Positions 33,619-39,228 of a DNA stretch of 39,228 nt are shown here, piece after piece. Location of the stretch: contig JAICLJ010000025.1 in the NCBI GenBank assembly GCA_025927575.1, positions 1-39,228 of the forward strand, in the 5' to 3' direction. Made by a program: the position numbers and the translations under genes. The DNA is from Bryobacteraceae bacterium (GTDB taxonomy: Bacteria > Acidobacteriota > Terriglobia > Bryobacterales > Bryobacteraceae). The notes below the pieces were generated by a model, which was not told where the DNA came from, did not search any database, and saw nothing but the letters and a program-made list of their open reading frames with translations. Each line of letters starts with the position of its first letter. Position 1 is the stretch's first letter.

Positions 33619-34790
33619 GAGTTTTGTTGACGGTTATTTTTCTGTTCACGATGGTCGGCTGTTCCTCCGGTCCAAAGGAGACGGGGAAAAAGAATGAGGA
33701 AACGAAGCAGAAATCCAAGCTTCTCGAAATGACGACTCAGGCCCAGCAGCATGTAGGGCTTCGGACCAGTCGCGTCGCGCTCAAAGAGCTGCAGGAATAT
33801 CTGCACGTTGTCGGAACAGTGCAAGCAATTGACACGCGGATTGGACATGTGCGTCCCCTCACGCGAGGCAGAGTAGAGAAAGTCGATGTTCGCGTCGGCG
33901 ACCGCGTAAGAGCCGGTCAGGCTCTTGCCACGTTTGACAACATCGAAGCGGGCGAAGTCTTGGCCCAGTATCAAGGCGCCGCGGCCGAATTGCAGCGATT
34001 GAAACTTCAACAAGCGTCTGCTCAAAGAATTGCGGAGCGGAACAACGAATTGAGCGATCTCGGCGCGATCGCGAAGAAGAATGCAGAGCTGAGCCGGGTC
34101 GAAGCACAATCAGCGCAAGACAGCGTGCGGGTTCAGGAGAGCGTAGTGGCGGGGTTGGTCAGCCGCCTTCGACGCTTCGGCGTGGAGCAGGTCAATGTGA
34201 GCAATCCATCTACCATGATCCGCGCGCCTTTCGCCGGCGTAGTCATCAAAGCTCAGACTGCTCCCGGCGATGTATTCGATGCCGACCGCGAACTGTTCTC
34301 AATCGCCGATCTATCGCACGTGTGGGTGCAAGCTGAGGTATACGAGCAAGACCTCGGCCGGGTGAAGGTGGGTGCGCCTGCCGTCATCACTGTCGATACC
34401 TACCCAGGGGAGAGGTTTCAAGGGCAGGTGACGTATCTGGGCGACATTCTCGATCCACAGACCCGCACAGCACGGGTTCGGTGTGAGGTGGCGAATCCCG
34501 AAATACGGCTGAAGCTGGACATGTTCGCCTCGATTGAGCTGCCGACGCACTTCAGCCGGCGGGCGCTGATCGTGCCAGCATCCGCCATTCAAGACCTCAA
34601 TGGAAATTCAGTTGTGTTCATCCGCAAAACGCCAACTGGTTTCGAAGTGCGTCCGGTCAAAACCGGTAAAACGCTCGAAGAGGAAACCGAAATTCAATCG
34701 GGTTTGCAGAAAGGCGAACAAGTCGTCAGCGTGGGTTCCTTTCATTTGAAATCCGTTGCTCTCAGCGGTCAGATTGGGGAGGAAGAGTAA
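33615..34790 (+). CDS. czcB: RND efflux periplasmic adaptor (CzcB-like lipoprotein)
   Basis: This 391-residue membrane-fusion protein starts at ATG 33615, overlapping the upstream stop. It has a lipoprotein signal ending MVGC (Cys16). A lipoyl-like/barrel-sandwich domain shows GHVRPLTRGRVEKVDVRVGD and later IRAPFAGVVIKAQTAPGDVF, separated by an alpha-hairpin of about 70 residues (EVLAQYQGAAAELQRLKLQ onward). The beta-barrel and membrane-proximal parts follow (VWVQAEVYEQDLGRVKVGA; FIRKTPTGFEVRPVKTG; LQKGEQVVSVGSFHLKS). It links the inner-membrane pump to the TolC-like channel. Few Met or His ligands are visible, so a metal-chaperone role like CusB's is not obvious. It fits the CzcB type. Confidence 0.92.
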   Translation: MRVLLTVIFLFTMVGCSSGPKETGKKNEETKQKSKLLEMTTQAQQHVGLRTSRVALKELQEYLHVVGTVQAIDTRIGHVRPLTRGRVEKVDVRVGDRVRAGQALATFDNIEAGEVLAQYQGAAAELQRLKLQQASAQRIAERNNELSDLGAIAKKNAELSRVEAQSAQDSVRVQESVVAGLVSRLRRFGVEQVNVSNPSTMIRAPFAGVVIKAQTAPGDVFDADRELFSIADLSHVWVQAEVYEQDLGRVKVGAPAVITVDTYPGERFQGQVTYLGDILDPQTRTARVRCEVANPEIRLKLDMFASIELPTHFSRRALIVPASAIQDLNGNSVVFIRKTPTGFEVRPVKTGKTLEEETEIQSGLQKGEQVVSVGSFHLKSVALSGQIGEEE

Positions 34791-34792
34791 CG

Positions 34793-37700
34793 ATGAAGGC
34801 CCTTGTTGCAGGTGCATTGAAATACCGGTTCGTTGTTCTCATCATTACGATCCTCGTTGCTGCATTTGGGGTGTTTTCGCTCGGCCAGCTCCCTATAGAT
34901 GCGGTTCCCGACATCACCCCGAACCAGGTCCTTGTTCTAACAAAAGCGCCGAGTTTGTCGCCGGTGGAAATCGAACAGTACCTAACATTCCCCGTAGAGA
35001 CCGCGATGACGGGATTGCCAGGCGTGACGCGCATTCAGTCCGTTTCGAAAAACGGCATTTCCTACGTTGCGATTTACTTCAACGACGACATGGACATCTA
35101 CCGCGCTCGCCAGCTCGTGAGCGAACGGCTCGTGCAAGCAAAGGAATCGATTCCGGAGAGTATCGGTTCGCCGGAAATGGGGCCGCTTTCGACAGGGTTG
35201 GGAGAAATCTACCAGTTCAAAGTGAAGGCTAAGGATAAGTCTCCTATGGAGCTGCGAACCATCCTCGATTGGGACATTGCGCCCAAGCTACGGACCGTTC
35301 CCGGAATTGTGGAAGTGAATTCGCAAGGCGGCGAACTGAAGACGTATGAGGTCCAGGTGGATTATGACAAGCTCACTGCGTATCACATCCGCTTGGAGCG
35401 AGTTATTGCTGCCTTGCAGTCGAACAATGCGAATGCCGGCGGCGCTTACCTGGAGCACTTCGAACAGCAATCTCTCATTCGAGGAGAGGCGCTGATTAGC
35501 AGTCTTTCCGATCTTGAAAACATTGTCATCGGGGTTTCAAGCACCGGGACTCCAATCCTGATTCGAAATGTGGCAACTGTGCATTTTGCTCCGATGGTAC
35601 GGCAGGGATTTGCCACGGAAGATGGACAGGGCGAGATCGTTATCGGTGTCGCCATGATGCTGATCGGCGAAAATTCTGGAGCCGTGGCCGAGCGGGTCAA
35701 AGCCAAGCTGAACGATATTCAACAGTTCCTACCCGAAGGTGTCCGGATCGTTCCTTTATATGACAGAACCGATCTCGTTCATCGGACGATTGCAACGGTT
35801 CGCCGCAACCTTATTGAAGGAGGACTGCTTGTTATCGCCGTTCTTCTCCTGCTCCTTGGCAGTTGGCGGGGCGGTCTCATTGTGGCGACCGCCATTCCGC
35901 TCTCCATGCTCATCGCCTTTACCGGCATGGTCCAGGCCAAAATTTCGGGAAATCTAATGAGTCTCGGAGCGATCGATTTCGGTCTGATCGTGGATGGAGC
36001 GGTCGTCATGGTCGAAAATATCATCCGGCATCTCGGACACCGGAACAACGGAAAATCGGTAATGGACACGATACGCGACGCAGCCCAGGAAGTCGCGCGC
36101 CCGATCTTTTTCGCCGTGATGATTATTGTCCTGGTGTACGTCCCCATTCTGACGCTCGGTGGGGTGGAAGGCAAGATGTTCCGGCCCATGGCCGCCACGG
36201 TTCTGTTTGCGTTGATGGGCTCGCTAATTCTCGCTTTAACGCTCATGCCTGTTTTGAGCTGGTTCGCATTCCGAAAAGGAGTGCACGAGAAGGAAACCTG
36301 GCTGATGCGCCGCTTGCATCTTGCGTACGAGCCGCTGCTCGCGAGATCGCTGCGCCATCCAATCATCGTTACGGCCATCGCGGTTGCAACCTTTGGGATG
36401 TCTGTTCTCGGCGCTACGAGGCTCGGGGCGGAATTCATCCCGCAACTGGATGAAGGCTCCATCCTGGTGATGATGTATCGGCTTCCCGGAATCTCGATTG
36501 ACGAATCATTACATGGAAACGAAATCATCGAGAAGGTCCTTCACGAGTTTCCTGAAGTACAACACGTGTTTTCGCGCACGGGCCGGCCAGAAGTGGCAAC
36601 CGATCCTATGGCGCTCGATCAAAGCGATGTGTACGTGATGTTGAAACCGCGATCTGAATGGCCAAAGCCTCGCACGAAATCTGACCTCATCGAGGCGATG
36701 CGCAGACGATTGGTGCAGGAAGCGCCCGGTGCGGCTTACAGTTTTTCACAGCCGATCCAGATGCGCATGCAGGAACTTACCGAAGCCGGCCTGCGGTCCG
36801 ATATTGCTATCAAGCTGTTCGGAGACGATCTTAAGGTGCTGAAACAGAAGGCGGATGAAATTGCGGCGGTAGTCGAAAAAATTCCGGGCGCGGAGGATGT
36901 GCGAGCGGAGCGTGTAGCAGGCCTGCCGTACTTGCGAATTCGGATCAATAGGGAGGCGATCGCCCGTCACGCTTTAGATGCCGGTGACGTTCTAAACAGT
37001 ATCCAGGCGATTGGAGGAAAAGTTGTCGGCCGGGTGTTTGAAGGCAATCGGCGCTTCCCGTTGCAGATCCGCTTTGAGCCTGATAACCGCAATTCCATAA
37101 CGCAGATTCGCCGCCTGACAATCGGCGACGACGAAGGCCATTTCATTCCATTGAGTCAACTGGCCGATGTCTTTGAAGAGGAAGGTCCAGCGCAGATCAG
37201 CCGGGAAAATGCACAGCGCCGCATCAGTGTCGAAGTCAATGTTCGTAACCGGGATCTGGCGAGCTTTGTAGCGGATGCCGGGCGCGCCGTACAGCAGAAA
37301 GTCAGCCTGCCTGCCGGATACTCGATTGAATGGGGAGGTCAGTTCGAACAACTGCAAAGCGCCACCAGACGGTTGGCTGTTGCTGTGCCGTTAGCTCTTC
37401 TCTTGATTTATTCTTTGCTCTATCTCAACTTTCATTCGTCCCGAACGGCCGCTCTGATCCTGCTGAACGTACCATTGGCAGCAACGGGAGGCATTGTGGC
37501 GCTACTGATTCGGGGCATGCCCTTTAGCGTTTCGGCAGGGGTTGGCTTTATCGCGCTATTCGGTGTCGCAGTTCTCAACGGTGTCGTTTTGGTTTCGTAT
37601 ATCCTCGAACTTCGGCAGAAAACGAACGACGTCGAGGAAGCAGTATTCGTCGGGGCACTTACTCGCCTCCGGCCTGTACTGATGACTGCATTAGTGGCCA

Positions 37701-37861
37701 GTCTCGGCTTTGTGCCAATGGCGCTTTCACACGGAGCGGGCGCGGAGGTTCAGCGGCCTTTGGCGACCGTTGTCATTGGAGGATTGATGACGTCCACGCT
37801 TTTAACACTGCTCGTTCTTCCTACGGTTTACCTCTGGATTGAAGAGCGAAGCGTTCTGTAA
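34793..37861 (+). CDS. czcA: Heavy-metal efflux RND pump, CzcA type
   Basis: This 1022-residue inner-membrane proton/metal antiporter starts at the ATG two bases after the adaptor stop. Typical RND organisation is present: first segment YRFVVLIITILVAAFGVFSL, a large periplasmic loop, then segments 2-6, a second loop and segments 8-12. The transmembrane-4 sequence DFGLIVDGAVVMVEN (from Asp395) is the signature of HME-RND pumps for divalent Zn, Co, Cd or Ni; CusA pumps for Cu and Ag have a different sequence here. Other family blocks are VPDITPNQV, LPGVTRIQSVSKNGISY, MPVLSWFAFRKG and LGFVPMALSHGAGAEVQRPLATVVIGG. With the genes on both sides it forms a tripartite czcCBA-like pump. Copper specificity is therefore less likely, although a copper oxidase operon lies elsewhere in the window. 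Confidence 0.95.
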   Translation: MKALVAGALKYRFVVLIITILVAAFGVFSLGQLPIDAVPDITPNQVLVLTKAPSLSPVEIEQYLTFPVETAMTGLPGVTRIQSVSKNGISYVAIYFNDDMDIYRARQLVSERLVQAKESIPESIGSPEMGPLSTGLGEIYQFKVKAKDKSPMELRTILDWDIAPKLRTVPGIVEVNSQGGELKTYEVQVDYDKLTAYHIRLERVIAALQSNNANAGGAYLEHFEQQSLIRGEALISSLSDLENIVIGVSSTGTPILIRNVATVHFAPMVRQGFATEDGQGEIVIGVAMMLIGENSGAVAERVKAKLNDIQQFLPEGVRIVPLYDRTDLVHRTIATVRRNLIEGGLLVIAVLLLLLGSWRGGLIVATAIPLSMLIAFTGMVQAKISGNLMSLGAIDFGLIVDGAVVMVENIIRHLGHRNNGKSVMDTIRDAAQEVARPIFFAVMIIVLVYVPILTLGGVEGKMFRPMAATVLFALMGSLILALTLMPVLSWFAFRKGVHEKETWLMRRLHLAYEPLLARSLRHPIIVTAIAVATFGMSVLGATRLGAEFIPQLDEGSILVMMYRLPGISIDESLHGNEIIEKVLHEFPEVQHVFSRTGRPEVATDPMALDQSDVYVMLKPRSEWPKPRTKSDLIEAMRRRLVQEAPGAAYSFSQPIQMRMQELTEAGLRSDIAIKLFGDDLKVLKQKADEIAAVVEKIPGAEDVRAERVAGLPYLRIRINREAIARHALDAGDVLNSIQAIGGKVVGRVFEGNRRFPLQIRFEPDNRNSITQIRRLTIGDDEGHFIPLSQLADVFEEEGPAQISRENAQRRISVEVNVRNRDLASFVADAGRAVQQKVSLPAGYSIEWGGQFEQLQSATRRLAVAVPLALLLIYSLLYLNFHSSRTAALILLNVPLAATGGIVALLIRGMPFSVSAGVGFIALFGVAVLNGVVLVSYILELRQKTNDVEEAVFVGALTRLRPVLMTALVASLGFVPMALSHGAGAEVQRPLATVVIGGLMTSTLLTLLVLPTVYLWIEERSVL

Positions 37862-37869
37862 CGAGAAGT

Positions 37870-39228
37870 ATGACCGACAAAAGTTCAATGGCAGTCCGGT
37901 GGGTGGGCCTCAGTGAGGATGAGGCACAGGCCCGGCTCAAACGCGAGGGTTTCAACGAACTTCCTCGCGACCGCCAGCGTACCTCCTTCCGAATTGTTCT
38001 GGAAGTCATGCGCGAGCCGATGCTCATGCTTCTCCTCGGTGGCGGTGTCGTCTATCTTGCGCTCGGCGATTTGAAGGAATCGATTCTCCTGCTCGCCTTC
38101 GGCATACTCTCGATTGTTATTACGGTCGTGCAGGAGACCCGCACTGAGCGGGTGCTCGAGGCTTTGCGCAACCTTACTAGCCCGCGGGCCCTGGTCATAC
38201 GCGATGGCGAGCGCAGGCGAATCGCGGGCCGGGAAGTCGCGCGCGAGGACCTCGTCGTACTCTCGGAGGGCGACCGCGTTCCTGCCGATGGCGTGCTCTT
38301 GCAAGCGGACGATCTTCAGGCAGATGAATCTTTGCTGACCGGTGAGTCCGTGCCCGTGCGCAAAGTGGCGCGTTCTACGGGAATGCACGAAACGGCGTTC
38401 CAGCCCGGTGGTGACGACCTGCCTCAAGTCTTCTCCGGATCGCTGATCGTGCGGGGTACGGGCATTGCTGAGGTCACCGCAACCGGGCCTCGCAGTGAGA
38501 TTGGCAAGATTGGGCAATCCCTCAGTACACTCGAAACCGAACCGCCGCGTCTGCAAATACAAACGCGCCGCTTGGTCCGTCTCTTTGCCTTGATCGGCGG
38601 GGCAATCAGCGTCCTGGCGGTTCTTCTGTACGGATTTCTTCGCGGTAGCTGGCTAAACGCCGTGCTTGCTGGCATTGCCCTCGGCATGTCTATGCTGCCG
38701 GAAGAGTTTCCCGTTGTGCTGACAGTATTCATGGCTCTGGGGGCTTGGCGGATCTCCCGTGCCCGCGTCCTGACGCGCCGGGCGTCAGCAATCGAGACGC
38801 TCGGATCTGCAACGGTTCTCTGCACCGATAAGACGGGAACGCTGACTGAGAACCGAATGACAATTGCACAATTGCGGCTCCCTGACGGCGCGGCATTCGC
38901 GGTCGAGGCAGGCGAGCGCGTCCCTGCCATTTTTGCCGAACTCTTGCGATTTGGAATTCTTGCGAGCGCCCCGGAGCCATTCGATCCCATGGACAAAGCT
39001 TTCCATGAGCTGGGAAAACGCGTGTTCATCGAACGAGCCGCAACGGGAGGCAGGCTTGCCCGAACCTATGGCCTTCGACCGGAATTGCTGGCCGTCGCCC
39101 AGGTATGGCAGGAGGACGACCAATTGGTTGTTGGCGCAAAGGGGGCGCCCGAGGCGATCGCGCGCCTCTGCGGTGCCGCCGAAGACGAGCTTGTCGAACT
39201 TAAGGAGGCGGTTGATGCCATGGCGACG
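37870..39228 (+). CDS. P-type cation-transporting ATPase (partial, runs off the window)
   Basis: The frame is open from ATG 37870 to the end of the window (453 codons), so the C-terminus is missing. P-type ATPase motifs are clear: LLTGESVPV (TGES at 157-160, actuator dephosphorylation loop), MLPEEFPVVLTVF with PEEFP at 277-281 in the fourth membrane segment, and CTDKTGTLTENRM with the phosphorylated Asp320. The N-terminus has no heavy-metal-associated CXXC domain, and PEEFP replaces the CPX of copper or zinc ATPases. It is thus closer to the P2-type (Ca, Mg, Mn-like) group than to P1B. It begins eight bases after the CzcA stop, so it is likely in the same operon and moves a divalent cation; the ion is not certain. 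Confidence 0.93.
   Translation, partial: MTDKSSMAVRWVGLSEDEAQARLKREGFNELPRDRQRTSFRIVLEVMREPMLMLLLGGGVVYLALGDLKESILLLAFGILSIVITVVQETRTERVLEALRNLTSPRALVIRDGERRRIAGREVAREDLVVLSEGDRVPADGVLLQADDLQADESLLTGESVPVRKVARSTGMHETAFQPGGDDLPQVFSGSLIVRGTGIAEVTATGPRSEIGKIGQSLSTLETEPPRLQIQTRRLVRLFALIGGAISVLAVLLYGFLRGSWLNAVLAGIALGMSMLPEEFPVVLTVFMALGAWRISRARVLTRRASAIETLGSATVLCTDKTGTLTENRMTIAQLRLPDGAAFAVEAGERVPAIFAELLRFGILASAPEPFDPMDKAFHELGKRVFIERAATGGRLARTYGLRPELLAVAQVWQEDDQLVVGAKGAPEAIARLCGAAEDELVELKEAVDAMAT

Noticed and set aside
34793-37861. Assignment of the RND pump as a copper/silver CusA
   Set aside because: The fourth membrane segment has DFGLIVDGAVVMVEN, the signature of Zn/Co/Cd/Ni-type pumps.

Overview
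The window looks like a chromosomal segment of a Gram-negative soil bacterium, most likely an acidobacterium of the Solibacter/Bryobacter type. This is an inference from gene style: a 1166-residue TonB-dependent receptor with an N-terminal carboxypeptidase-regulatory-like domain and terminal Phe, SCO and cytochrome genes beside a giant multicopper oxidase, an HME-type RND efflux operon, and moderate GC. No rRNA or tRNA was seen to fix the taxonomy, and no transposase, integrase or CRISPR array was found.

Layout. (1) 1-692 holds no convincing gene. (2) 693-2777 (+) is a large unrecognised protein with a weakly kinase-like middle. (3) 2765-13803 (-) is a compact operon read from right to left: two SCO copper chaperones, a cytochrome c/periplasmic-binding-protein fusion, a 1895-residue multicopper oxidase, a secreted beta-propeller protein and a DXD glycosyltransferase. 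The genes fit one periplasmic machine: SCO proteins load copper, the oxidase takes electrons from an unknown (possibly metal) donor, and the cytochrome c and propeller proteins serve it. (4) 13932-15811 (+) has a luciferase-like monooxygenase and a GT4 glycosyltransferase. (5) 15798-23370 (-) is an operon of TonB receptor, MFS transporter, CgeB-like glycosyltransferase and two tandem GT2 paralogues. Its last gene collides tail to tail with the GT4 gene. (6) 23687-24796 (-) is a secreted alpha/beta hydrolase. (7) 24797-26015 is gene-poor with decayed coding remnants. (8) 26016-29387 (+) encodes a class 3 lipase and then a trypsin-like protease fused to a DNA/RNA non-specific endonuclease. Neither has a signal peptide, and they share a 14-residue motif outside their catalytic domains. 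This is the best candidate for an undescribed (conflict/effector) system. (9) 29508-31621 is a divergent aldo/keto reductase-AraC regulator pair with a 15-bp direct repeat at 21-bp period between them. (10) 31641-39228 is a metal-resistance region: an arsenate-reductase relic, a small Cys-rich protein, a czcCBA-type efflux operon and the start of a P-type ATPase that runs off the window.

Many plausible starts lie inside the longest open frames. Where a Shine-Dalgarno sequence or a better codon favoured an internal start, the entry says so. Family assignments come from motifs read by eye; no database search was run.
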